From Odontesthes bonariensis (Eukaryota > Chordata > Actinopteri > Atheriniformes > Atherinopsidae): a stretch of 64,000 nucleotides of DNA. The stretch covers positions 1,200,989-1,264,988 of the forward strand of contig NC_134515.1 of the NCBI RefSeq assembly GCF_027942865.1. The letters run 5' to 3'. Made by a program: the position numbers and the translations under genes. Shown here in pieces: positions 1-11,509 of the stretch (position 1 is its first letter; every line of letters starts with the position of its first letter). Under the pieces are notes generated by a model, which made no database searches, had not been told where the DNA came from, and was given only the letters and a program-made list of their open reading frames with translations.

Positions 1-3000
1 TACCTTGGTTTTTAATCCCCTTTACCTTGATTTTAACCCCTTTACCTTGGTTGTAATCTCCTTTACCTTGGTTTTAACCCCCTTTACCTTGGTTTGAACC
101 CCTTTACCTTGGTTTGAACCGCTTTACCTTGGTTTTTACCCTTTACCTTGGCTTTAATCTCCTTTACCTTGATTTTAACCCATTACCTTGGTTTAAATCC
201 CCTTTACCTTGGCTTTAACCCCTTCACCTTGGTTTTAATCCCCTTTACCTTGGTTTTTAATCCCCTTTACCTTGATTTTAACCCCTTTACCTTGGTTTTA
301 ATCCCCTTTACCTTGGCTTTAGTCACATTTACCTTGTTTTTAATCTCCTTTACCTTGGTTTGAACCCCTTTACCTTGGTTTGAACCCCTTTACCTTGGTT
401 TTAACCGCTTTACCTTGGTTTTAACCCCTTTACCTTGGTTTTAATCCCCTTTACCTTGGTTTTAACCCCCTTTACCTTGGCTTTAACCCTGTTACCTTGG
501 TTTGAACCCCTTTACCTTGGTTTTAACCCATTTACCTTAGTTTTAACCCATTTACCTTGGTTTTTAATCCCCTTTACCTTGATTTTAACCCCTTTACCTT
601 GGTTGTAATCTCCTTTACCTTGGTTTTAACCCCCTTTACCTTGGTTTGAACCCCTTTACCTTGGTTTGAACCGCTTTACCTTGGTTTTTACCCTTTACCT
701 TGGCTTTAATCTCCTTTACCTTGATTTTAACCCCTTTACCTTGGTTTTAATCTCCTTTACCTTGGTTTTAACCCCCTTTACCTTGGTTTGAACCCCTTTA
801 CCTTGGCTTTAACTCCGTTACCTTGGTTTTAACCCCTTTACCTTGGTTTTAACCCCTTTACCTTGGTTTAAATCCCCTTTACCTTGGCTTTAACCCCTTC
901 ACCTTGGTTTTAATCCCCTTTACCTTGGTTTTTAATCCCCTTTACCTTGGCTTTAAATCCCATTTACCTTGGCTTTAACCCCTTCACCTTGGTTTTAATC
1001 CCCTTTACCTTGGTTTTTAATCCCCTTTACCTTGATTTTAACCCCCTTTACCTTGGTTTTAATCCCCTTTACTTTGGCTTTAGTCCCATTTACCTTGTTT
1101 TTAATCTCCTTTACCTTGGTTTGAACCCCTTTACCTTGGTTTGAACCCCTTTACCTTGGTTTGAACCGCTTTACCTTGGTTTTAACCCCTTTACCTTGGT
1201 TTTAATCCCCTTTACCTTGGCTTTAACCCCGTTACCTTGGTTTGAACCCCTTTACCTTGGTTTTAACCCATTTACCTTAGTTTTAATCCCCTTTACCTTG
1301 GTTTAAATCCCCTTTACCTTGGCTTTAACCCCTTCACCTTGGTTTTAACCCATTTACCTTGGTTTTTAATCCCCTTTACCTTGATTTTAACCCCTTTACC
1401 TTGGTTTTAATCCCCTTTATCTTGGCTTTAGTCCCATTTACCTTGTTTTTAATCTCCTTTACCTTGGTTTTAACTCCTTTACCTTGACTTTAACCCCCTT
1501 TACCTTGGTTTGAACCCCTTTACCTTGGTTTTAACCCATTTACCTTAGTTTTAATCCCCTTTACCTTGGTTTAAATCCCCTTTACCTTGGCTTTAACCCC
1601 TTCACCTTGGTTTTAACCCATTTACCTTGGTTTTTAATCCCCTTTACCTTGATTTTAACCCCTTTACCTTGGTTTTAATCCCCTTTATCTTGGCTTTAGT
1701 CCCATTTACCTTGTTTTTAATCTCCTTTACCTTGGTTTTAACTCCTTTACCTTGACTTTAACCCCCTTTACCTTGGTTTGAACCCCTTTACCTTGGTTTG
1801 AACCCCTTTACCTTGGTTTGAACTGCTTTACCTTGGTTTTAACCCCTTTACCTTGGTTTTAATCCCCTTTACCTTGGCTTTAACCCCGTTACCTTGGTTT
1901 GAACCCCTTTACCTTGGTTTTAACCCATTTACCTTAGTTTTAATCCCCTTTACCTTGGTTTAAATCCCCTTTACCTTGGCTTTAACCCCTTCACCTTGGT
2001 TTTAACCCATTTACCTTGGTTTTTAATCCCCTTTACCTTGATTTTAACCCCTTTACCTTGGTTTTAATCCCCTTTATCTTGGCTTTAGTCCCATTTACCT
2101 TGTTTTTAATCTCCTTTACCTTGGTTTTAACTCCTTTACCTTGACTTTAACCCCCTTTACCTTGGTTTGAACCCCTTTACCTTGGTTTGAACCCCTTTAC
2201 CTTGGTTTGAACTGCTTTACCTTGGTTTTAACCCCTTTACCTTGGTTTTAACCCCTTTACCTTGGTTTTAATCCCCTTTACCTTGGCTTTAGTCCCATTT
2301 ACCTTGTTTTTAATCTCCTTTACCTTGGTTTGAACCCCTTTACCTTGGTTTGAACCCCTTTACCTTGGTTTGAACCGCTTTACCTTGGTTTTAATCCCCT
2401 TTACCTTGGCTTTAACCCCGTTACCTTGGTTTGAACCCCTTTACCTTGGTTTTAACCCATTTACCTTAGTTTTAATCCCCTTTACCTTGGTTTAAATCCC
2501 CTTTACCTTGGCTTTAACCCCTTCACCTTGGTTTTAACCCATTTACCTTGGTTTTTAATCCCCTTTACCTTGATTTTAACCCCTTTACCTTGGTTTTAAT
2601 CCCCTTTACCTTGGCTTTAGTCCCATTTACCTTGTTTTTAATCTCCTTTACCTTGGTTTTAACTCCTTTACCTTGGCTTTAACCCCCTTTACCATGGTTT
2701 GAACCCCTTTATCTTGGTTTGAACCCCTTTACCTTGGTTTGAACTGCTTTACCTTGGTTTTAACCCCTTTACCTTGGTTTTAACCCCTTTACCTTGGTTT
2801 CAACCCCTTTACCTTGGTTTGAACCGCTTTACCTTGGTTTGAACCCCTTTACCTTGGTTTTAACCCATTTACCTTAGTTTTAATCCCCTTTACCTTGGTT
2901 TAAATCCCCTTTACCTTGGCTTTAACCCCTTCACCTTGGTTCTAACCCATTTACCTTGGTTTTTAATCCCCTTTACCTTGGTTTGAACCCCTTTACCTTG

Positions 3001-3760
3001 GTTTTAACCCATTTACCTTAGTTTTAATCCCCTTTACCTTGGTTTAAATCCCCTTTACCTTGTCCTTAACCCCTTCACCTTGGTTTTAACCCATTTACCT
3101 TGGTTTTTAATCCCCTTCACCTTGGTTTTAACCCATTTACCTTGGTTTTTAATCCCCTTTACCTTGATTTTAACCCCTTTACCTTGGTTTTAATCCCCTT
3201 TACCTTGGCTTTAGTCCCATTTACCTTGTTTTTAATCTCCTTTACCTTGGTTTTAACTCCTTTACCTTGGCTTTAACCCCCTTTACCTTGGTTTGAACCC
3301 CTTTACCTTGATTTGAACCCCTTTACCTTGGTTTGAACCGCTTTAGCTTGGTTTTAACCCCTTTACCTTGGTTTTAACCCCTTTACCTTGGTTTTAATCC
3401 CCTTTACCTTGGCTTTAACCCCGTTACCTTGGTTTTAACCCCTTTACCTTGGTTTGAACCCCTTTACCTTGGTTTTAACCGATTTACCTTAGTTTTAATC
3501 CCCTTTACCTTGGTTTAAATCCCCTTTACCTTGGCTTTAACACCTTCACCTTGGTTTTAATCCCCTTTACCTTGATTTCAACCCCTTTACCTCGGTTTTA
3601 ACCCCTTCACCTTGGTTTTAACCCCCTTTACCTTGGCTTTAACCCCTTCACCTTGGTTTTAACCCTCTTTACCTTGGCTTTAACCCCTTTACCTTGGTTT
3701 TTAATCCCCTTTACCTTGGTTTGAACCCATTTTACCTTGGTTTTACCTTGGTTACCTTGG
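1..3760. repeat. 20-bp minisatellite (TTTACCTTGGTTTTAACCCC), intronic
   Basis: Almost uninterrupted copies of a roughly 20-bp unit with the constant core TTTACCTTGG and variable spacers (TTTTAACCCC, TTTGAACCCC, CTTTAACCCC, TTTTTAATCCCC). The array runs off the left edge of the window and ends near 3760, about 70 bp before an LRRN exon, so it lies in an intron of that gene. Longer blocks of the same variant order recur: the marker variant CCTTAG is at about 1275, 1543, 1932 and 2464. The array has therefore grown by duplicating multi-unit blocks as well as single units. The short open frames here (148-363, 947-1144) are repeat translations. Confidence 0.95.
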
Positions 3761-3829
3761 TTTCACATCCATCCTGGTCAAAGCTTTCACCTTTGTGTTG
3801 TGTTAAACTTGTCCATCTGCCCCTCTCAG

Positions 3830-6234
3830 GTGTTTACACCTGTGTGGCGTGGAACATGGAGGGAGCAGACACCAAGAGCATCTCAGTGTTTATGAGCTCT
3901 CAGGGGTCTGAAGGGGGCAGTTGGCGGGGCAATGAGCCCAGCAGGGAGCAGCTGTGGCTGGGGAACTCTTCCAGTGCTGCAGCCTCTCTGGTGGTGCTCG
4001 CTAAGGTACCTGCTGTGTCTTTTTATCTGGGATTTCTGAAACATTTTAGTTACTCTTTATGTGAAATGTGCTACAGTTATTAGTTTTACACTTTTATTAT
4101 TCATCTGTACTTTTACCTTTCATCATTTCATCCTCGGAGCATCCCATCAGACTCACTGCTGCTGCTTCCTGTCCAGGTGGTTCACGCCCAGTCAGTGGTC
4201 CTGGAGTGGAAGCTGTTTCCCAACAGAGAGGCTTCATCTGGGGGTCAGAACCAGCAGGATGCCTCCCTCCCTCTGCCCCAGTGGACCAGCGCCACCGTGC
4301 AGATCAGCAACCCTCACATTAGCTACACTGCCAAGGTGAGCACCTCCCTCAGAGGTCCTGTGAGCAAAGAAAGAGGCTGTGTTCCAAACCGCATACTTCT
4401 CCTACTACTCCTACTACTCCTACTAACTTTCTGAGTTAGTATGCGAGTTCGAGTAAGCGAGAAGTTCCCGGATGCATCCTAGATTCTCTGAAATGTTGGG
4501 TATGCATCATGAGGTTACTACTCATACTCAAACTACCCAAGATGCAACGTAACGTGACGTCGCGGATCGTCATTTCCTGTCAAAACGGCAGTTTCAAGCT
4601 AGCTACAACGAGGGTAGGTTCACTTCCTGTTTTCAAAACAAAAGCACCAATTGTATGGTAACGGCTTTCCCTATGATAAAAGGCAACGAGTATTTTATTT
4701 TGTGAAAATAACAGGAAGTGCGTTAGCTCACTGCGGCTAGCTTTAGTAGCGCCGAATTCGTGGGAACAAAATTGTAAATAGCCGGTATTTTGTCAGGTTT
4801 TCAACACGTTGGGGATCTAAACGACTACTTTCTCACCTGAAAATGTTTCAAATGTTGCTAAAGTTTACAGAGTTTAGAGCTTAAGGGAAATCAGCTTCAG
4901 GCCGGCTGATTTCGGCTCGGGCAGGAGCCAAATGCATTGTGGGTAAACGCTCTGCATACTGTCTGATCGATCAGTATGTAGTATGCAGTATGTAGTATGC
5001 ATGTAGTATGCGGTTTCGAACACAGCCAGAGGTCACATGACTTCCTGTTTTCTACCCACTGTGGTGCAGTAGTGAGGACCTCTCAGCCGTTAGGAATTAC
5101 TGGTTTAATGAGGAGTCAAAGTGTGAAATAGTCCAAAGGAGAAGTCGGAGCATGTTGGGTAAAAACATGCAGGTCAGCACCAGTTTACCACTGGACTCCT
5201 GCCTCAGTACAACAATTCTGGGAGCAAAAACAGAGTTCCTTCTAAGTGTTTGTGAGAGGAAGAAACAGCCAAAAAAAAGAGTTTATTCAGGAAAAAGGAA
5301 TAAACCCAAAGTCCCTTCAGGAAAAAGACTTTACAGCTGAACTGTGCAGGCTTTTACTCACTCGGTTCCTGGTAAAACTTTGCCTTTTCTTGAAAAATGA
5401 AAACCCCGCTGAGAGTCTGCAACAATTACATCACACCCAATAATTGTCCCCTATTGTTTCGGCTCTCTGCCTAACCCCTCCACCTTGGTTTAAACCCATT
5501 TTACCTTAGTTTTTAACCCTCTTTACTGTGGTTTGAACCCCTTTTACCTTTTTTTTAGTTTTGATTATTGACACAAGAGGACGAATAGCCACTACAAGAG
5601 TGATGGGGGAGGCAGCAGGGTCAGTGGGGGGGGGTAGCTGACTGGCCTGGTTGTTATCTGATGTGATACTCGGTGTTGGTTCAGAAGCACAGACGGATCT
5701 GTCTCCTCTCTGCAGGTTCCAGCTGATGTTCAGGAATACAACCTGACGCACCTCCTTCCTGCCACAGAGTACCAGGTCTGCCTCTCCGTCTCCGCCTCCC
5801 CCCCCAGCTCCAGCCCCACCTCCCCGTCCTCCTCCCCCCTGCCCTCCACCCCCGTCCACACTTCCTGCCTGAACGTCACCACCAAGGAGGCGGGCTTCTC
5901 GGTGGAGCTGGTGGCGTCGCGGCGCAGCGGCGTGGCGCTGGCGGCCGTCATGGGCTCCATGTTCGCGCTGTCCATCATGGCGCTGCTGGTGGTGTACATG
6001 AGCCGCCGCGTGCAGCGGCACAAGTCCTGTGGCCACTCGCTGAAGAAGTACATCCAGCACGCCGCCTCCATCCCCCTGAACGAGCTCTACCCGCCGCTCA
6101 TCACCCTGTGGGAGAGCGAGGCGGAGAAGGAGAAGGACGACAAGGACGAGGAGGAGGGCAGGAAGGCGGGAGCGAGGGACGAGGAGGAGGCCACGGGGAG
6201 TCAGATCAACACCACAAAGACCTACATGTGGTAG
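3830..6234 (+). CDS. LRRN/NLRR-family leucine-rich repeat neuronal protein, C-terminal exons (5' part outside window)
   Basis: Three exons join in frame: 3830-4005, 4177-4335 and 5716-6234 (stop TAG at 6232). Each is bounded by AG/GT and the junction phases agree. The product is the end of a single-pass membrane protein of the neuronal leucine-rich-repeat family. It starts in the last strand of an Ig domain (GVYTCVAWNMEGAD). A fibronectin-III domain follows, with WTSATVQISNPHISYTA and EYNLTHLLPATEYQVCL. Then come a hydrophobic membrane segment coded at about 5923-6000, a basic stop-transfer stretch, and a cytoplasmic tail with the family signature HSLKKYIQ...SIPLNELYPPL, ending in TYMW. The leucine-rich repeats and signal peptide lie upstream of the window. 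Mammalian LRRN1-3 coding regions are, to my knowledge, largely intronless, so introns inside the Ig/FN3 region are notable. The tail has an unusual Glu/Lys-rich insert. I cannot tell which paralogue it is (lrrn1, lrrn2 or fish-specific). Confidence 0.88.
4375..5027. mobile_element. 653-bp non-autonomous DNA transposon with terminal inverted repeats; parent-like copy of the heptamer satellites
   Basis: The left end reads GGCTGTGTTCCAAACCGCAT, and the reverse complement of the right end (5004-5027) reads GGCTGTGTTCGAAACCGCAT, one mismatch in 20. The flanks show AGA on both sides (4372-4374 and 5028-5030), compatible with a 3-bp target duplication, although three bases can match by chance. No coding capacity is visible, so the element would depend on a transposase elsewhere. 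Just inside the right end (about 4974-5010) are copies of the heptamers that build the satellites at 23.8-33.1 kb and 59-64 kb. It sits in the last LRRN intron. Superfamily not assigned. Confidence 0.75.
5462..5560. repeat. Short second patch of the 20-bp minisatellite
   Basis: Four or five degenerate units of the motif found at 1-3760 (CACCTTGGTTTAAACCC, TTACCTTAGTTTTTAACCC and similar) lie in the next large intron of the same gene. The motif has jumped or been copied between introns about 1.7 kb apart. Confidence 0.7.
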
Positions 6235-7074
6235 CTGGGGGGGTGGACCGGTCCTGGAGGAGGTCATGTGACTCAGTGAGGAGCCTGACAGACAAACAGG
6301 AGGGTGAAACCCACACAAACAGCAGCTATAACACTGTTAAAGGAGCAGTCTGCTGCTTTTTTCATGTCTGAGCCCATTAATCACAGATCAGCAGAGCTAC
6401 TTTCACCCACCAACAGCCTGAATCCTGCCCCACAGGTTAATCACACCACTTTCTAGTTTCTGAATCGCTAACGAACAGGAAACGTGACATTTAAGTTACA
6501 ACATCAACTTTAAAGACATTTTATATGTGAGTCAGAGGACAGATCCTGGTCAGAAATACCTCCAGGGTTCCTCACTGTAGGAGCTGAAGCCGAGGAAACC
6601 CCATCCAGAGTAACTATAGAACCGGACAGTTTCAGGTCCAAAGATGACCACTTCAGTTTGAGTTTAGCAGCAGACAGTTCTGAGTCCTCCAGCTCTTTAT
6701 GTCTGTAAGACATGTTGTAGTCTGACCAACCTGTTGGGTTCATCTGGTTTTATAGATACAGCTGGGTATCATCAGCATAGCGGTGGAACTTTCTGCCATT
6801 TTAAAGCTAAATCATGGCCTAACGGTTTGTCAGGTGTGCACTGCCGACGATAATCAGATCGATTTCTGACTTCATATAAACACGCCGACTGCAGCCGTTA
6901 AACCTGCCGGTGCCTTTAAAGCCACTTTGGCCCCTAAAGATCCAAATCCATTCAGTCATTTCGTTCTGTTCTCTGACAACATGTTGGTGCTTCAAATTCT
7001 TCTGGGAATCTTGATTCCATCACATTTTCCATACAAAGCGAGGATGGCTCAGCAGCTGGGTCCCTCGCCATCTC
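6235..7074 (+). other. LRRN 3' untranslated/flanking sequence with a dispersed-repeat fragment
   Basis: No open frame here resembles a protein. About 6506-6790 reads like a fragment of a common fish dispersed repeat (ending in GGGTATCATCAGCATAGCGG). A related 3' piece of the same kind lies at 47223-47420 (ending in the GAACCCTGTGGGACACC type). Family assignment is from memory and weak. The rest is ordinary single-copy sequence. Confidence 0.4.
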
Positions 7075-7250
7075 TCCTTGCCTCCTCGCCTCCTCGCCTC
7101 CTCGCCTCCTCGCCTCCTTGCCTCCTTCCCTCCTTGCCTCCTTGCCTCCTCGCCTCCTCGCCTCCTTGCCTCCTTCCCTCCTTGCCTCCTTGCCTCCTCG
7201 CCTCCTTGCCTCCTTCCCTCCTTGCCTCCTTGCCTCCTTGCCTCCTTGCG
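7075..7250. repeat. Pyrimidine-rich minisatellite (GCCTCCTTGCCTCCTC)
   Basis: Runs of GCCTCCTC, GCCTCCTT and CCCTCCTT units on the + strand form a polypyrimidine block of about 175 bp. One strand is nearly all C/T, a composition prone to triplex formation. The open frames on both strands are repeat artefacts. Confidence 0.9.
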
Positions 7251-7404
7251 GCTGAAGGATGGAGGCAGGGAGACGATGTCGATGTCACGGACGGAGGAAG
7301 TGATGGAAGTGTTTTTTGGGCTGAAACATGAAAAACTGCTGGAGGTTCGACTGTTTTTATCTGAACATTTGGAACATCTCAGACGTCCAAGTGCTTCAAA
7401 CTGA

Positions 7405-7838
7405 GGCTCAGGGGCCCCTCACCTGTGGGGCCTCTCACCTGGGGGCCTCTCACCTGTCTCAGGGGCCCCTCACCTGTAGCTCAGGGGCCTCTCACCTGTC
7501 TCAGGGGCCCCTCACCTGTCTCAGGGGCCCCTCACCTGTCTCAGGGGCCTCTCACCTGTAGCTCAGGGGCCTCTCACTTGTCTCAGGGGCCTCTCACCTG
7601 TCTCAGGGGCCCCTCACCTGTCTCAGGGGCCTCTCACCTGTAGCTCAGGGGCCTCTCACCTGTCTCAGGGGCCCCTCACCTTTCTCAGGGGCCTCTCACC
7701 TGTCTCAGGGGCCCCTCACCTGTCTCAGGGGCCCCTCACCTGTCTCAGGGGCCTCTCACCTGTCTCAGGGGCCCCTCACCTTTCTCAGGGGCCTCTCACC
7801 TGTCTCAGGGGCCTCTCACCTGTCTCAGGGGCCCCTCA
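7405..7838. repeat. 20-bp minisatellite (CTCAGGGGCCCCTCACCTGT)
   Basis: About 20 units of CTCAGGGGCCYCTCACCTGT with a few longer TAGCTCAGG variants. Each unit carries the palindrome GGGGCCCC or its GGGGCCTC variant. It lies in the 3' flank of the LRRN gene. Confidence 0.93.
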
Positions 7839-8224
7839 CTGTTAAATATATCCAGTATTGTAAGTTGGTCTGTGAGATGAACACGAACACTCAGCACAGG
7901 CAGGAATAACTCTGTAAATGTTCTCTGAGGAGCTTAAAGGTCTCGTGTTCAGGTCCTAAAGGTGTTCAAGGAACCTTCCGGCTCACACTTCACACCTCGG
8001 GCTCCTTTTCCAGCTGTTTTCCAGGAGTTTTCCAGGAGTTTCACAGGTGTTTTCCAGCTGTTTTCCACAAGTTTTCCAGGTGTTTTCCTTTTATTTTAGT
8101 TTCGGTAAAAGCACAGTGATGTCTGGAAGCTACAGACGGCGATCAGGGTTCTAAAAGAGGTTTAAACTTCCTTAAACAGAAGAAGAAGAAGTTTCTGTCG
8201 TTCTGAAATGAAAGAAGAAGAAAC

Positions 8225-9490
8225 GAGGTTAGTTGTGTTCAGGGTCAGTGTTAGCTGCAGCTAAGCTGTTAGCGTTAGCTAAAGGAGAAAATAACTCCTT
8301 ATCCTTAGAAGCTGGTGTACGTCACCTTCATTAGCTAAGCTGTTAGCGTTAGCTGCTGCTAAAGGAACAGCAATAACTCCTTAGAAGCTGGTGTAAGTCA
8401 CCTTCATTAGCTAAGCTGTTAGCGTTAGCTGTTAGCGTTAGCTGCTGCTAAAGGAACAGCAATAACTCCTTAGAAGCTGGTGTAAGTCACCTTCATTAGC
8501 TAAGCTGTTAGCGTTAGCTGCTGCTAAGCTGTGAGCATTAGCTGCTGCTAAGCTGTTAGCGTTAGCTGCTGATAAGCTGTTAGCATTAGCTGCTGCTAAA
8601 GGAACAGCAATAACTCCTTAGAAGCTGGTGTACGTCACCTTCATTAGCTAAGCTGTTAGTGTTAGCTGCTGATAAGCTGTTAGCATTAGCTGCTGCTAAG
8701 CTGTAAGCATTAGCTGCTACTAAAGGAACAGCAATAACTCCTTAGAAGCTGGTGTATGTCACCTTCATTAGCTAAGCAGTTAGCGTTAGCTGCTGCTAAG
8801 CTGTGAGCATTAGCTGCTGCTAAGCTGTTAGCGTTAGCTGCTGCTAAGCTGTTAGCATTAGCTGCTGCTAAAGGAACAGCAATAACTCCTTAGAAGTTGG
8901 TGTACGTCACCTTCATAAGCTAAGCTGTTAGCGTTAGCTGCTGCTAAGCTGTTAACGTTAGCTGCTGCTAAGCTGTTAGCATTAGCTGCTGATAAGCTGT
9001 TAGCGTTAGCTGCTGCTAAGCTGTTAGCATTAGCTGCTGCTAAGCTGTTAGCGTTAGCTGCTGATAAGCTGTTAGCATTAGCTGCTGCTAAAGGAACAGC
9101 AATAACTCCTTAGAAGCTTGTGTACGTCATCTTCATTATCTAAGCAGTTAGCGTTAGCTGCTGCTAAGCTGTTAGCGTTAGCTGCTGCTAAGCTGTTAGC
9201 ATTAGCTGCTGATAAGCTGTTAGCGTTAGCTGCTGCTAAGCTGTTAGCATTAGCTGCTGCTAAAGGAACAGCAATAACTCCTTAGAAGTTGGTGTACGTC
9301 ACCTTCATAAGCTAAGCTGTTAGCGTTAGCTGCTGCTAAGCTGTTAACGTTAGCTGTTAACGTTAGCTGTTAGCGTTAGCTGCTAAGCTGTTAGCATTAG
9401 CTGCTGCTAAGCTGTGAGCATTAGCTGCTGATAAGCTGTTAGCGTTAGCTGCTGCTAAGCTGTTAGCATTAGCTGCTGCTAAAGGAGAAA
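8225..9490. repeat. Compound minisatellite of GCTAAGCTGTTAGCGTTAGCTGCT units
   Basis: Units of GCTGCTAAGCTGTTAGCRTT alternate with a longer block containing AGGAACAGCAATAACTCC and AGAAGCTGGTGTACGTCACC. The long block recurs at about 8290, 8365, 8455, 8600, 8725, 8870, 9095 and 9265, so the array has a short and a long period. Similar GCTAA/TTAGC motifs also occur at 17290-17390 and 17595-17640 in otud5 intron 1. Confidence 0.9.
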
Positions 9491-10800
9491 ATAACTCAGT
9501 AAATAAACCAGGAGGAGTTATTTCTCAGATGCTTCCATTTCCCTGCTCTGGAGTTCAGGCTCTGAGAGTTGGAACTGATCCCTCTCTGGGGCTCAGCTTC
9601 TTCAGTCCAGCGTTGAACTGGACCGAGTTGTTCAAACAGTGGGATGAAACACACCTGTTAAAACACCTCTGAAGCACTTCCGACCCACCGGGACGGTTTC
9701 AGGGGCTAAAACGGTTCCCTGAGTCTCACTCTGGAAACTTCCAGTTTGGCCTGATTTTAGTCAAAAACCCAAATGATGGAGTCCCAGTTTAGTTTTGTGA
9801 ATATGAGCTGAGAAAAAGGAGAGTTTTCATCTGTTTCTCGTTTCTTCTGCGGTCTGTGAAACCAGGCGAACTAAAAGCACCTTTTTATGGATCTTTGAGC
9901 TCAGACACAGAGACCCCACTCACAGTAATCTGCAGGGTATTTTGTACAAAGTCTTCACTCTATATTTGAAGAATTGCTTATATTATTATTCTGGTTGTTA
10001 TTTATTCAACACTGAGCACCGACTGTAACTGAAGTTTGTGTGTGTGGAGGACGGGAAGCTTATATAAATACACTTTGTCACCTCACAGCCTCGTGTCTGT
10101 CTTATTATAAACTGCTTATTATAAACTCTGTGTTCAGTTTAATAAAGACCAGCTGCTCCTCAGCCCCAGATGAACAACACAGGAAATATTACACTGTCTC
10201 ATTATTTATGGAACAAAAACAGACAATATAACTGAATTTATAAGGATGGAAACAGTTTGAAAAAAGATTTGAACTCGTTTAGAGATTAAAATCTTTTTTT
10301 TTTTAGGTGATTTCTGATACATTTGATAAGATTCAAGATTAATTTTCATATTCAGAGACAATAATTAAAGTTTTTTTATTATTCAAATAAGGTTCTTACT
10401 TTGTTGTTCCCTTAAACCTTAAACCACGAGTTAAAAACACACAAATGAAACAGAATCAAATGGAAAAATAGGAAAAGGTTCAGATTATCACAGATATGTG
10501 TTAATTTAAAGTTTAAGGCCTTATTTTATCATCTTTTCTCTGATTAATCTGCTGATTGGATTTAACAAGTTAAAGCAGCTCATTTTATATTAAAGCAGAA
10601 AAACATTTCAACATGTTTTCATGGAAAAAACGTTTATTTTCTGCATTTATTTGGTTCAATAATCCTGACAAAATGTCACTTTAACACAAAAAGACACAAC
10701 AAGCAAAGAAACTGAATTTAATCTGAATACATTAAGGTTTGAATATTTATTTTTTAGTATAGTTTTAGTTATTCATTATTTATTTATATTTATTCATCTT
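9491..10800 (+). other. AT-rich intergenic sequence with a possible distal LRRN polyadenylation signal
   Basis: No gene is visible. An AATAAA at 10141-10146 could end a long LRRN 3' untranslated region that would then contain the minisatellites at 7.1-9.5 kb; this cannot be tested from sequence alone. About 50 bp at 9595-9650 (CAGTCCAGCGTTGAACTGGA) recur nearly unchanged at about 11214-11262. Confidence 0.35.
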
Positions 10801-10949
10801 AAAATAACCATATATTGCGGATTCTTTGTTTTTTTATCCACAGATAAATGACTCGCTACTACAATCTATTTGAATTATTTGATGTTGATTAAATCCAACC
10901 AGAAATAAGGTCCCACATCTGTGAAGTATAACCTGGTTTATTTTGTGCC

Positions 10950-11042
10950 ATCAGACTTAAAAAGAAATTAAAAACAATCTTTCATTTTTTGAAGCAAAAC
11001 ATTTATTTTTTGCTGTTATTATTACTTTTATTTTAGATAAAA

Positions 11043-11077
<35 letters not shown>

Positions 11078-11272
11078 TTATGGGTAAAATCAGCTGATAA
11101 AAATAAAGCTTGTGTTTCAGGAACAACTTAACTTTCTCGCTGATATTAAAGATAAAATAAAAACATTAATCTTTCATTTTTTGAAGCAAAATATTTAGTT
11201 TTTGTTGTTAGTTTCTTCAGTCCAGCGTTGAACTGGACCAAGTTGTTAAAACAGTGGGATGAATTTTTTGCT

Positions 11273-11306
<34 letters not shown>

Positions 11307-11509
11307 TAATAATAATAATAATAAATATTTATGGGTAAAATCAGCTGATAAAAATAAAGCTTGTGTTTCAGGAACAACTTAATAAATATCTACTTTCTGA
11401 CTGATGTTAAAAATAAAATAAAAACATCAATAAACACAAAATGAAAGAACCATATTTATTTTTTGCTGTTAACTGTAAAATAAAATTAATAATAATAATA
11501 ATAATAATT
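10950..11509. repeat. AT-rich tandem array, unit about 250 bp, each with a (TAA)n tract (left part)
   Basis: Units contain, in order, TTTTTTGAAGCAAAACATTT, TTTTTTGCTGTTA, an (AAT)n run, TGGGTAAAATCAGCTGATAA, TAAAGCTTGTGTTTCAGGAA, and TGATGTTAAAAATAAAATAA. Copies start near 10970 and 11160, and a third is cut by the LINE at 11510 and resumes at 15999. Confidence 0.8.

Noticed and set aside
5506-6318. 270-codon minus-strand frame over the LRRN last exon
   Set aside because: Antisense of a well-supported exon with conserved C-terminal motif on the + strand.
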